64,000 bases of DNA from assembly GCA_003290165.1 (NCBI GenBank), contig QNQO01001158.1:300857-364856 (forward strand). The letters run 5' to 3'. Source of the stretch: Berberis thunbergii. Its lineage: Eukaryota > Streptophyta > Magnoliopsida > Ranunculales > Berberidaceae. A program made the position numbers and the translations under genes. Below the pieces are notes generated by a model. It ran no database searches. It had not been told where the DNA came from and worked only from the letters and a program-made list of their open reading frames with translations. Below are positions 11,005 to 23,300 of the stretch, in pieces. The number at the start of each line of letters is the position of its first letter. Within the stretch, counting starts at the first letter, position 1.

Positions 11005-12769
11005 ATGAAATCTAATCATTATCCATCTCGCAGGAATGCATTTAATCCCATGCGACCACCTGATTATGCTCCATATTAAGATTATTACAAACTCAGATTC
11101 CGCATATTATCCTGACTTCCTCTCCCCTTCTAACGAGGATAAAGACTTTAAGGATTACTTCTCCCCTTCTACCTCGAAGCTTGAAACAGCTCTTATGACG
11201 ATGACTCGAAAATTAGATGCACTTATGAATTTGACTCAACCCCTACCTCCTAGTAATGTTTCATTTGAGGGTTGTGTTGCATGTTCGAGTCCTAGTCATT
11301 CTACAGCTGATTGTGATTTGCAATATGATTATCCTGAATACTTCGCTGAGCAAATCCATTCTTTTAATGCTAATTGACGACCTGGTTATAATTTAAAGTT
11401 CAACTATTGCAGCCCTGGTTTTGCCAAAAATCAAAATCTCTCTTGGGCTCATAACTCACACCAAGGGGGACATAGTTTCTCTCAGGCTCCTCAATACCCT
11501 CATCATGTTATGCCTCAATTTAACAAAGCTCATCCATCCAACACATCAAGCTTAGAGGAAACGATTAATCAGTTTTTGCAGCGCTCAGCAAGTTCAATTG
11601 ATCAGAATTCTAATGACATATCTGAGTTGAAAGCCACGACTCAAAGACTTGAGATAGTTGTGGATCATATTACTGAGGCATTATCTGAAAGTGAGTTAGG
11701 AAGAGTTCCTAGTCAGTCTGTTCAAAATTCAGAGGGTCAGATCATAATTGGTAACACATGGGAATCCGAGTCAGATGATGTTTCTGAGGATAATGTGATT
11801 GAAACTACTTTGCTTCCTGACCCATTCTCTTCCCCACATTTTCATGAAGACCCACTCGACATATGTCTTTCTAGTGACTCATGCATAGAATCAAACTGTG
11901 AACAGTCTTTAGAGTCTCCCCTTGATTATTTTCATGATACACATGACCATTTAGAGGCTTGTTTGACTCATTTTAGTTTGGACTTTGATGTTGATGATTC
12001 CATTAGGGAAGTCAATGATTTGCTTGACTCTGTCCCCATTGTGGATCCTAGTTATAAATGGAAGTCTAAAGTGGAACCTCTTCCACTCAGTGAGTCAAAA
12101 CTAGTCCCATCAGTTGAGCCACCTGAGCTTGACCTTAAACAATTACCTGACACCCTCAGGTATGCGTTTTCAGGTACTGATGATACTTTGTCTGTTATTA
12201 TTCCATCTACATTGAATTCAAAACAGGTTGACCCAAAGAAGTCGGGAGATATATTTAATGAGAGACTACATGCCATAGGTATTGCCAATTCTAGGTTTGG
12301 GGGTGTTGTTGCGTCGTCTAACTCATCATCTTGGTGTAATCCATTTTGTTACGATGAACATGTACCACCCGATATATTTATAGACATACCTCTTTCCATC
12401 CCTTTCATATTGACTAATGCTACCTATGTGGATCCATTGTTTGTAAGAGATGATTTCAATTTTCACCATCCTGATGTGAAAATTATCCAATCTTTTGATT
12501 TGGAACCAGACTTAGGATGTTCCATTTTAGGAGTAAGGGAGGATCCTTTGTTGCATATCACTACTTGCGACCTATTCATGTTTAAGATCCCTATTGACTT
12601 CCAAGGAATGCGAGTTTTTTTACCATTTCTATATGATTTTAGATGGTGTCCTTGCAACTTTTGGGATGTGCTAGTATATCTTGTGTCGCATGTGGTTGCT
12701 ATTTTTGAGTGGACTGATCCTCAACTTTTCAGGTTGTTGGTATACGATTCCTTCACCCTTTTGAGGTGA
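11005..12769 (+). pseudogene. degenerate Gypsy gag joined to the pre-RT end of pol
   Basis: Start MKSNHYPSRRNAFNP near 11005, then a frame change. From 11036 a frame runs to 12769 with a single internal TGA at 11375-11377. The first part has a zinc-knuckle-like CVACSSPSHSTADC and a YPEYFAEQ segment typical of plant Gypsy gag C-termini. A Ser/Asp/Glu-rich stretch follows. The segment PPELDLKQLPDTLRYAFSG then matches the linker that precedes reverse transcriptase in Gypsy pol (P-KLELKPLP--L-YAFLG). Protease and RT, RNase H and integrase domains are missing. The last ~150 residues match nothing I know. The element must depend on enzymes from a related autonomous copy. Confidence 0.7.
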
Positions 12770-12827
12770 ATGTTCCCTATGTTCTTCCTCGTCACTTCAT
12801 GATATATCACTCATGAGGGAGAATATA

Positions 12828-12876
12828 TGTCGGGCTGACGACGTTAAACCAAGCGCTCCTAGGAGGCAGCCTAGCT
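12828..12876 (+). other. conserved post-pol motif of plant Gypsy elements
   Basis: GTCGGGCTGACGACGTTAAA is followed by AAGCGCTCCTAGGAGGCAGCC. This resembles the GCGCTT-TTGGGAGGCAACCC motif found just after the coding region of many Athila-type elements, and supports the lineage call. Confidence 0.55.
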
Positions 12877-14929
12877 TTAGTTGTGTGTCTCTGTTGTTAG
12901 TCTGGATTGATTTTCGAGTACCCTATTCAGTTGTGTTTCATTTATACTCGTTAGCTCCATAATAGTTTTGACTTACAACTTGTTTTTTTTTAGTTTTCTT
13001 TGTTGATGTCGAGTCTGCATTTTATCGATTTCTAATGAAAACTCCATGATTCTTATGTTTGTGAGCCTCATTGATGGACGACTTCTTGGAAATTGGTAAA
13101 ATCTTTCCCATGGTAATATCACTCTAACTCTCCTATTTTCTTTTTCCTGCATGTGTCATGATCATCATTTTATACATTGAGGACAATGTTTGGTTTAGGT
13201 TTGGGGGTGACGTTTAAGATTTTTTCTGCATTTTTTGAAAATTTTGAAATGAAATGTATTTCACAATTGACTATTGTATTCTACTCAATCTCCATTGAAT
13301 ACATAGTTAAGTATGAATATGTGAAAATTTTCGATTTGAAAATGCATTCAAATCTAAGTTTCTTTCCAATAAAGAGGATGTGCTTTCAAGTATGCCTTTA
13401 AATTTGAGGAATTCATGCTTTCCCTTGTCACTTTTATATATCAATAGGAAAGCATATGGTTTGATATTATCTTTAAGTTAAATATATTTCATGAGATTTT
13501 TTTTTAACTCGATTACTTTTTGCACTATAAGCCATATTAGCATGATTTGAAGTTGATGAGTGAGATATGAGCTAGAAAACCTTAGAATAATAGTGGAGAC
13601 TTAACCAGTGAAAGTTTTGAGCCATTCTTTTCTTTCTGAGTGTTAGATAAATTTACTCTAATTTTTCTTGAGTTCGCATTAAGTCGTTGATGATCTCATT
13701 ATTCTCATTTTTCTTATCAATTGCTTTGAGAATAACATTAAAATTAAATTATTGCACTAGAACATTTTAGTTTATTTAGTTGAGATGTCATAATACCAAC
13801 CTGAACTTAAGAAATGATGTAGGCAAGTTTTTCTTAAACCTTTTCTAGCCTTTTTACTTACCAACTCATTAGTTCCCTTTTAAAGCCCTTTGAGCCGTTG
13901 ATAGCCTTTTATTTGTGAACCCCTTATCAATACCCAATTTATCTAAGAATGTATATGGATGAATGTTAGTTGAAAATGGGTAATTAGAAAGAACAGAGTC
14001 AAATATACCATGAGTCATCAGTGTTGAAACATTCTATTGAGTAGAAGAGGAAAAGCATGTAGTTGAAAAAAAAAAAAAAAAAAAAAAGCAATTGATGGTT
14101 AGAACATTGATAGCCCTTGTGTTAGTTTAATGGGTGTATACATTCTTAGAGATTTTTCGTATACCTTTTTCCATTCTTTGTTAGCCATTACCTAAGCCCC
14201 ATTACAACCTATTAAAATCCTAGTTGATCTTAAGAGATGGTTAGTTTCGTAGATGTGGAGATTAAATAAATAAGAACTATGGTGCATGATTTAACATTCT
14301 CAAAAGTAATTGATATTCCTGTCCATGAGATCATATTCATTCCATTCTTGAAAAGTCCGTTCTTCATATTACTATATGTGAGATGATTGTTTTCCATTAT
14401 TTACTCTTTTCCCCATTATTTACTCTTTTCCTCACATATAAACTGAGTGAAATATCAAATCTCTGAGTGTTTCATTGTGAGTGACATGAGAGGTTTGAAG
14501 TCAAAACATACTTTCTAAAGGAGATTTAGTAATTGTTTTACTCTGAAATAAAAAGTTATGTTGATAAGGCCATGCACACACACACTTCGAGTTGGGAATA
14601 ATTGATGAAATTTATTTAACCTTTGGGTATTATTAAATGGTTGTGAGACTCTTTGATATATTATTGTGAGACTGTTAGCTATTTTCAAAATTTTTGACAG
14701 CTAAATTCTTACTCTGAGGATAATAGATCGAGTTACCATGTTTTGGAAATTTATTAAGTCATAATGTTTGTGGGTAACATTTCTGGAAACCCTCACGAGA
14801 CTATAACTCGTCCACTAGAGGTAATCTAGGGGTTTAAAGCCTTGTTGCACGTTTAAGGTAAGTGCAACCGATGATTCCTGCAAAAGTGAGTTAGATTTTA
14901 TTTTATTGTTTTGCTCGAGGACTAGCAAA
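12877..14929 (+). other. long non-coding 3' region of the Gypsy element
   Basis: No protein motif. TACATTGAGGACAATGT followed by GGTTTGGGGGTG at 13171-13210 is another signature of Athila-type 3' non-coding regions. A long poly-A run lies near 14068-14090. Several short AT-rich frames look random. Confidence 0.55.
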
Positions 14930-14948
14930 ACATAGGTTTGGGGGTATT
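14930..14948 (+). promoter_or_regulatory. polypurine tract region before the 3' LTR
   Basis: CATAGGTTTGGGGGTATT lies immediately upstream of the LTR start TGATATTC. It marks where plus-strand synthesis would begin. Confidence 0.6.
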
Positions 14949-15512
14949 TGATATTCACATAATTATTACATAATATATCCCTTAATTTATATATGTTAGT
15001 GTTTCGATTATTATAATTTATAATAATTATTTCGTTTTCATGTCTTGGCAGGAATTTGAGCGTTAACGATGAAATGGTATTAAGGCGACAGACAATTGGT
15101 CAATTCTAGTGGTGGTACAAAGCAGAGAGTCACATATCTAAACCTAACCCTAGTAAACCTAGATCCACCTAAATTAGCCTAAGCCCAAATCAAAAAATAC
15201 TAACCTAAAAACCCAAGCCCAAGATAATAGAACCCTATTTAGCTCCCCTAATCTTAGAGAAAAGGGATCTCTTATTCTCTCCTCTTCCACAACCCCTCTC
15301 CCCTCATCTCTTTTCCAGCCACCACACCACCCTGCCGGCAATCCTCGCTCGATAGGAGAGCCGGGCAGCGCGATAATACCGCCATCACCACCTCCTCCTC
15401 GTCCTCTACCATCAACCGCCACCTTCTCACCCTCTCTCTGTTCCATCATCCTCACCGCCGCCATCCACCGAGCACCACCTCAGCCGTCGCCGCCATCCAC
15501 CGAGCATCCACT
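14949..15512 (+). repeat. truncated 3' LTR
   Basis: Matches the first ~545 bases of the 5' LTR, then stops near 15492. About 20 filler bases follow that repeat CCATCCACCGAGCA from just upstream, and then the inverted LTR begins. The filler is what slippage or template switching at the join would leave. Confidence 0.8.
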
Positions 15513-17481
15513 TGATGCAGATTTAACTAACCTAAATAAATAGGTTAATTTAACCTAATTTTAATAACTGCAAGTGCACAGTGTCTAACTGGTAGACAAT
15601 GGCAAGTACAGGTCGATCCCACAAGGACTGTGGTTGCAATTAAATTTCAGGGTTTATTTAAACTAATTTAAATGGGGTTACAGCAATTTAAAATATCTAA
15701 ACTAAAAAATCAAATTAAAAAACAAAATATAAAGTTTTAAAGAATATGAGAAACGAAACCAAGGCATTGAATCCACCACAGGTTCTTTGAGATTTGTGTA
15801 ATCAAAAATATTGTTTTCAAGATTTAACATGACTAACCTAAAGATTAATCTAAGTTCACAATTGATTTCAGCATAGGTATAAATCCCTAGAATTGCGTGT
15901 CTTCTTACGGCACACACAATCACATATTTATTTTAACTAATCCTAATCCCTAGCATTGCGTGTCTTCTTACGGCACACACAATCACAGATTCAGATTAAT
16001 TGATTAAATCAGACTTTTGAATTTCAACAAAGAGTATTTCTAACTACCGACTAGTCTAGATAATTAATCAGGATATAATCAGTGAAAGCAAATTATTGAA
16101 AATCATAAATCAAATGTGTTTAACGTTCAAGCATAAAGAAAATAATAAATTTAAATACACAAACTCTAGGAAATCCTGTGGTTTCATCGTAGCCTTGGCG
16201 AAGGGTTTAGCTATCCATGGTAGTGGTAGTCATATCCTCGTGATGTGGTACGCCGCAACTCATCTCTGCACGGACGCGAATCTCGAGAAAAGGGCTGCTA
16301 GAGGCACTGTGGTGGCTCTTAGAGATACCTGGGGTGTGAATAGCAAAAATTGTTTTTCAGTTTTGAAAAACGGTTTTCTCCCACCCAAATTCCGCGCACT
16401 GCTGCGCCTTCGTCTCCAGCGAGACGGCGGCTCTCGCGGCCTCGTTCTCGCTCCTCGCGGCCTCCCTCGTCCTCAAATCGATCCTAGAACCTGCAAAGAC
16501 GAGCAAACAGTGAAAATAAACCAAGAAAACAGCAACAAAAACCGAAGGGAAATCGGGAAGAGATTCCCTGTTTTCGCTCCCTGTTTCAGTCGGTTGCGAG
16601 CTCTGTCGCGAGGTGGTGGTTGCGGTGCTTGGTCGGGTCGTGACGGTGGTCGTGAGAGGAGGAACTCGAGACGAAGAGAGGCTGAGAGAGGGGAGGAGCA
16701 AGCTCTGTCGCGAGACGAAACAGAGTCGCGGTGCGGCTCTGTTTTAACGGCGAGGTTGGTGGCTCTGTCGATGAATTTCTTGGCCTGTTGTGGTGGTGGT
16801 GGTTATTGCGTGGTTTGGTGGCGAGGTTGGAGCAGAGAGAGAGAATTGGAGGAGGGAGAGACGAAGAGAAACCGAGAGAAGAGGAGAAGGCTGTGTGGCG
16901 AGGCGGAACAGAGTCGCGGTGGTTGCGACTCTGTTTCGCGGCGACGGCTGAGGTGGTGCTCGGTGGATGGCGGCGGTGAGGATGATGGAACAGAGAGAGG
17001 GTGAGGAGGTGGCGGTTGATGGTAGAGGACGAGGAGGAGGTGGTGATGGCGGTATTATCGCGCTGCCGGCTCTCCTATCGAGCGAGGATTGCCGGCAGGG
17101 TGGTGTGGTGGCTGGAAAAGAGATGAGGGGAGAGGGGATGTGGAAGAGGAGAGAATAAGAGATCCCTTTTCTCTAATATTAGGGGAGCTAAATAGGGTTC
17201 TATTATCTTGGGCTTGGGTTTTTAGGTTAGTATTTTTTGATTTGGGCTTAGGCTAATTTAGGTGGATCTAGATTTACTAGGGTTAGGTTTAGATATGTGA
17301 CTCTCTGCTTTGTACCACCACTAGAATTGACCAATTGTCTGTCGCCTTAATACCATTTCATCGTTAACGCTCAAATTCCTGCCAAGACATGAAAACGAAA
17401 TAATCATTATAAATTATAATAATCGAAACACTAACATATATAAATTAAGGGATATATTATGTAATAATTATGTGAATATCA
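15513..17481 (-). repeat. complete inverted LTR
   Basis: Begins TGATGCAGATTTAAC and ends GTGAATATCA, the exact reverse layout of the 5' LTR, about 1.97 kb long. It is followed directly by the CAAGA target duplication, so it forms the true right boundary of the inserted unit. Confidence 0.88.
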
Positions 17482-17561
17482 CAAGACACCCTCCTTGGCA
17501 CATGCCAAGGAGCCTCCCAGGCAGCCACCCAGGCGCTGACCCAGGCCAGCTAGAATCTCCC

Positions 17562-17680
17562 AATTTCAAAATAATGTTTTTGGGACTTGGGATTCCATTG
17601 GTTTGTGTTAATTTCAAGGTAATGTTGTTGGTACATGGGACTCCATTGGTTTGAGGAATTGCAAAATTATGTCCATTGGT
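17562..17680. repeat. right half of the ~49-bp minisatellite
   Basis: Continues the array interrupted at 5155. Units contain GGGACTTGGGATTCCATTGG, then GGGACTCCATTGGTTTGAGG, then a shortened TCCATTGGTTTGAGG, with drifting spacers. Confidence 0.6.
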
Positions 17681-19107
17681 TTGAGGAAATTTTGCTTTGG
17701 GGTTCTGGATCATGTTGGACATTGTCTCGATGTCAACGTAGCCATGCACATCAAATCGTTGTTTTTTGGGCCCCAGAACTACCAATATTTCCTATGTACT
17801 CTTTGATGAAAATACTTAATCAAAATGTCTTGGACATGAAGTGTTTTATATATTTGATTTTATATGTGCCCCCATGATAACTAGAACATGTTCTTGTATT
17901 AAAATCTTGACATTGGCCCAGCATTTATTGAAGGTCCTTTTCATTTTCCTGCTAAAATGTAGAGCATCATCGTATTAACTAATCCTATCTGTTAAACCCA
18001 TTGCTCCTCCTTGCTCAAAACAGATTTAACAAGGAGATGAGCATCAACATTACAACTTCTACTAATATAATGTCAGTTCCAGTTGCATCTTCCACAAACC
18101 ATAGCTTATGTATATTTGCTATGATTGGCTACCACGCCCATTCACAAAAAGAATATTTTTGGGCCATTCATGGTCTGAATTACTGTTTGAGGGTCCCCCA
18201 GCAGAACTCCCTTCTTCCATTGATGTTAGTAGCAAAGAACCATAGTTGCCTCTACTGGATATATAGTTCAGCCATATTATATTTTGTCATTGGCACTTGT
18301 CTTAATCGCAAAAGACGGTTCCCAGAACATTTGCAGATTTCATCTTAGCATGAACACCCACTGCACCCTGTTTCAATAGACCATCCAAGCTTGCGTCAAA
18401 ATAAATCACAATAGACTCCTCATTTGCTGAATCAGAGTTACAAAGAACCGAGCAATACAACATATTGATTGGTATTGTACAATGTCAAGAGAAAAAATAT
18501 TGAAACATGGTTCATTTAGTGTTAAGTTCCTTCTACTATCAAAGTCAAAGATTGCATCATGTGTAGAATGTTTGTTGAGGATAGACTTTAATCGAAAAGC
18601 ATCTGATGTACTTGTATTGTGAGCTAAAATTTGACTGACTGTATTGAACTGGGGAATCTAATGTTATTGATTTGCAGCTACTGCAAAGAACACATTATGC
18701 CATTTACACCATCTCTTGTTGAATAGCAACTGAAGCTTAGATGCAAGACATAATTTGTTTCTAAACAAGAAAGGTTTGAGATAATCTCTCTTCTTTAAGG
18801 TTTTTCTCAGCCGATGCCATCTGAACAATGTACACTAAAAGCCTGTTGAACTGAACAAGCAGAAATCCTTTCCCAATAAACTGGAATTGGAGATAACAAC
18901 CACCATTTGGTAGTCACCCTGCATTTGAAAAAAAATGAAGAGCTGATTCTTCTTCGATGTTGCACAATGGGAAGAAATTGTCCATAGGCATATTATGATA
19001 CACAAGTTCTTGTCCAGTAGGAAGAATGTTTTTGGCCAATTTCCCAACAAATGGTTGAGCTGAATGGGGTGCTTTTGTGTGCCAAATAGAACTCTGTGTC
19101 TTCTTTT

Positions 19108-19418
19108 CACTACACCAAATTGACACTTATGTAACAACTCTCAAAACAGTATCACTTTTAAGACGTTAAAATCCACCAAACAATTTCAAGTCAAAACTAA
19201 GTTTAGTCAAAAAAATGAAAAACAGAACACAAAAAAAAATGATACAATAAGTTAGATCACCATGAATAGTATCACTTTTATAGCCATACTCTTCATGGTG
19301 ATACAATTATTGTATCATTTTTTTTTGTGAAAATGTGTAAAATTGTTAGGCGGATTGTTACACTTCAAAAGTAATATTGTTTTGTGAGTTGTTACAAAAA
19401 TGCCAATTTGGTGTAGTG
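19108..19418. mobile_element. 311-bp mini-CACTA (MITE)
   Basis: Perfect 15-base inverted ends CACTACACCAAATTG and CAATTTGGTGTAGTG, with a 3-bp target duplication TTT on both sides. Internal GTATCACTTTTA/TTGTATCATT repeats and inner inverted segments fill the element. No coding potential. It splits the zf-RVT region of the LINE. Confidence 0.88.
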
Positions 19419-19661
19419 TTTGGTTCAAACTTGAGAATTTCAGCATTTAAGTTTGAAGAACAAGCTGGGTTGGAGAGATTAAGGAAAGCTTTTGCAGAAT
19501 TCTTGATAGAAAATTTTCCTTGTTTGTCAAGGCACCATATGATCTTATCAACATGATCAACTTGTCTGAAGGGAATGGAGACAATGTCAGCTGCTATTGG
19601 ATCAAGGGAAGATCGAGTAAGTGAATTGCTATGTTGTCCCAAGTGATTCCGAAGTTGTTGT

Positions 19662-20320
19662 TGTGAAATCAGGACTCAAGACTTTAAGTTAGACAAGGAT
19701 TTATCTCTATGGCTCACAATTTATGTGGGACTCAAAGTCCTATGACAAGGACTTAATGTCATTTTTCTCTCCTTTAAAGCAAGCATACACAACGTGGAGT
19801 AGTGGTAGCAATCACAACGTGAAAAGCAGGTCATACACCGCGTGAAAATCAGAGTGTGCACGGTGAAATACAGGGTTGATTTCAGTTGCTCCTACCGGTT
19901 GCAAACCCACCTCTTTGGCTGTTTTATACATGGAGAAAAAGAGGGTGTCAGAATAGGTTATATGACCCTTCTTGGGCAGTTTTCTAGTAGGGAAACAGTG
20001 AGAAACAGGGTGTAGCAGGGGTTGTTCTTGTGGTTGTGTTTACGGTGAAAAAACAATGAGTTAGTTATCTTCTCTTCTTATAATATCTTGTATAAGTGTT
20101 TCCCATATCAATAAGATTGCTACAGAGTCATCATTGGTCTTGGAGTAGGCAAAGCCGAACCACATTAAATTCTTGGTGTGATCTTTATTTTCTATTATTG
20201 TTTATTGCTTGCTTGTTTCCTAGTTTTTAGTCTTTCACTTTCACCAACTAGATCTTGGTCTTGTATTTAGTTTACTTGCAGCAGTTGGCTTTGGGTCGAT
20301 TGTTTTAGGTATTTACTACA
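19662..20320 (+). repeat. Copia-1 5' LTR
   Basis: Begins TGTGAAATCAGGACTCAAG and ends GGTATTTACTACA. Followed two bases later by the primer-binding site TGGTATCATAGTGCC (20323-20337), complementary to the initiator tRNA-Met end apart from small changes. Confidence 0.9.
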
Positions 20321-20375
20321 CGTGGTATCATAGTGCCAGTTGGTTGGTGTTTGTGCTTTCAAGGTGTCAAATAAA

Positions 20376-23300
20376 ATGGCTGAAAATGTTTCTTCATCAC
20401 GGGATAATGGCTATGTGAAAGTCTATGGGTTCGACATTATTCGATTCAATGGTAGGAACAATTTTAAAGCTTGGCAGATCGATTGTAAAGATATTCTAGT
20501 TAGTTTGGATTAGAATGATGAACTAGATGAAAAAAAAGAAACCATCATCAGATAAGACGGCGGTTGAGGTTATTGAGAAGTGGAGTAAAACGGATCAGAA
20601 GGCATGTAGTATGATTCATTTGTCTTTCTCTCAATGTGGCTTTCAACTTCACTAATGAGATGACGGCTCGAGGTATTTGTGATAAGCTTCAGGCTATGTA
20701 TCTTCAGAATGATCAAATGAGTGTGATGTACCTAAAGAAAAAGTCTTCCACTTTCAGGTTACAACCAGATAAACTCTTGACTGATAAGATAAATGGGTTT
20801 GAATGTTTATACTCAGATTGTGTTAGCTTGGGAGCTAAATTTAAAGTTACTTAAAATGCACTATTTTTGTTAACTTTTTTTCTTACCGGAATGGGAACCG
20901 TTTATTTATTAGATGACAACATTGGAAAAAGAAAATTTTGTGTATAGTGATATTGTTCATGTTGTACTTGTAAAGGCTTCTAGAAAGAGTGTTTCAAATG
21001 AGAAGGTTCAAGCACATGGTCTTTCGGTGATAAGGGGAAGAATTATAACAGGAGGAACGACTACAGAAGGAACCAATCTAAATCAAAAGGCAGAGATATG
21101 TCTAAAGTTGAATGTCACAATGTAAGCGTAATGGCCATTACAAGAGGGATTGTCCAGAGTGGAAGGATAATCACAACAAGCAAGAGACTGAGAATAAGGA
21201 TATAGTGATGTTGTTGAGACACCGGATATGGTAGAGGATATTTTAATTGTGGTTGACTTAGCACATGCATTGATGGCAAAGTCTTATGATCATTTGTATA
21301 ACGGTTGGATGTTGGATACGAGAGCTTCGTATCATATGGGTTTCGTAAGGGAATGGTTCATCACTTATCGTGAAGTTAAGGGTAGTTCAGTTAAAATGGG
21401 TGACTCTCAGCCTTGCAAGACAATGGGTGTTTGCACAATCAATTCCAATTGATAGATGGGTCATGCAGACAACTTACTTAGGTACGTCATGTTCCAGGTC
21501 TTTCAAAGTGGTTGATTTCTCTTGGGGTGTTTAAAGCTTAGGGCTACAAGTATATTGGTGAGAATGGGTATTGCAATGTTTATTTTGGTGACAAGTTGCC
21601 TATGATAGCGGTTAGGCAAGAAAATCTATATTTCCTTCAAGGCGGTGTAGTTGAAGATGAAGCTATGGTTTCTACAGTTGTTAATGAGAAGAGTTTGACC
21701 CGCACACAATTATGGCACATGCGATTAGGACATGTTGGTGAGGGTGGACAAAAAACTTTAAGAAAGTGTGGCTTCCTTGGCGGTGATAAAATGGAAAAAC
21801 TAGACTTCTGTGAGCATTGCATCTATGTGAAGCAGTGCAGGGTCAGTTTTGGTGATGACTTCAGCCAAAAAGTATGAGTGTATACCATGAAACATAAAAA
21901 TGAAGTCACTGATATCTTTAAGAAGTGGAAAGCTATGATTGAGAAACAAATTGGAAAGGTAATCAAAGTAGTGAGATTTGACAATGGCTGTGAGTATACC
22001 GATGATCTCTTGAAGTAGTTTTGTTTAGAATATGGCATTAGAAGACACTTCACAGTGAAATTGACACCATAACAGAATGGGATAGCAAAGCGGATTAACT
22101 GTACCCCGTTGGAGAGCACGGTGCATGCTGTCCAATGCAGGTTTGTGCGGAATATGGTGAGTTGAAGCAGTAAACATGGTGTGCTATCCCATTAATCGTG
22201 TTCCTTCATCAGCTATTGAGTGTCAGATTCCTATGCGGGTATGGTTCGGTATTTCTTCATATTGTTCTAACTTGAAAGTATTTAGTTGTCCAACATATTT
22301 TCATGTTAGGGAAGACAAAATCGAAGTAAGGGCCAAGAAAGCTATTTTTTCGGTTATCCAGATAATGTGAAAGGGTAAAGATTATGGTGCCCTGACTTGC
22401 AAAAGTTTGTGATTAACTGAGATGTGAAGTTCCATGAAGAGGCTTTGTTACAGGCAAAGTGCGAGAGATGCAAAAATGGTTCCCCTATTTGGACGGGTGA
22501 TAGCTATGATGAAGATGAAGATGCTGGAGATTCTCTGTAGGTGGAGCTTAGAATTCCTAGATTTCATACAAAGCATGATGTTCCCTCTACTGAGGAAAGA
22601 GGTTATACGAATATGATGTCTGATGAAACAGTGGAAGAAGATGAGGTTCCTACTAATGGGGACATGGATTCTATATAGCAATAGGTTCAACAGTTACAAA
22701 CATGATTTTTAGTAATAGGCAGATAACCTAGAGTCGGACATGCGCCACTTAGATTTGGCTATGAGGAGGGCGTAGCTTGCACATTCTCAGTTCTTGATGG
22801 ATATGATGATGTGTCTACCACATATACGCAGGCTTTGCAAAGTGTTCACAAAGAGGAGTGGAAGGAGGCTTTGGATGAGGAGATGTTATCTCTTCAGAAG
22901 AATCATACATGTGAGCTTGTGACACTCCCTAAAAGGAATATGTCGATTGGATGTAAGTGGGTTTTCACATTAAAATATTGGATTCCAGATTTCAGGGGTG
23001 CTTGTATAGGTATATGATACAAGGAAAGATTGGTGGCTAAAGGATATGCACAACAAGAAGGTGTGAACTACAATGAAGTATTCTTTTCGATGGTAAAACA
23101 CACTTCTATCCGAGTCCTTTTGGCTTTAGTAGTGCAGCTTGACTTATAGCTCTAGCAACTTGATGTCAAGACTGCTTTCTGTATGGAGATTTGGAGGAGG
23201 GCATATACATGTCTCAGCCCGACGGATATTTTGTTGTTGGTAAAGAAGAAAATGCATGCAAACTAAAGAAGTCACTAAATGGGTTGAAGCAAACTTCGAG

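Larger units (their letters stand above)
8251..17481 (+). mobile_element. rearranged non-autonomous Ty3/Gypsy LTR element with three LTR copies
   Basis: The whole unit is bounded by CAAGA target duplications (8246-8250 and 17482-17486). Order: complete LTR on plus (8251-10204), internal region, truncated LTR on plus (14949-15512), complete LTR inverted (15513-17481). The outer ends are therefore mutually inverted (TGATATTCAC...GTGAATATCA). LTRs begin TG and end CA. The internal region has a primer-binding site, a gag-like frame, a polypurine tract and conserved non-coding motifs, but no reverse transcriptase, RNase H or integrase. A normal element would have two direct LTRs, so this copy arose by an aberrant event during reverse transcription or integration, or is an assembly artefact. 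Confidence 0.85.
5156..17561. mobile_element. Pack-MULE carrying bHLH and RING-H2 gene pieces, interrupted by an LTR retrotransposon
   Basis: The two ends are long inverted repeats starting GGGAGATTCTAGCTGGCC. They are flanked by perfect 9-bp target duplications AATTTCAAA (5147-5155 and 17562-17570), the hallmark of Mutator-like elements. The left TIR runs about 5156-5356. The right TIR is split by the retroelement into 17487-17561 and 8130-8250. Without the 9.2-kb retroelement the MULE is about 3.2 kb. It encodes no transposase; its cargo is a bHLH gene fragment on plus and a bHLH/RING-H2 mosaic on minus. This matches the published definition of a Pack-MULE (MULE ends with captured host-gene DNA). 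Confidence 0.88.

Noticed and set aside
8251..17481. A DNA transposon with ~2-kb terminal inverted repeats
   Set aside because: The repeats are LTRs (TG...CA), followed by a primer-binding site and preceded by a polypurine tract, with a 5-bp target duplication and gag-like sequence.
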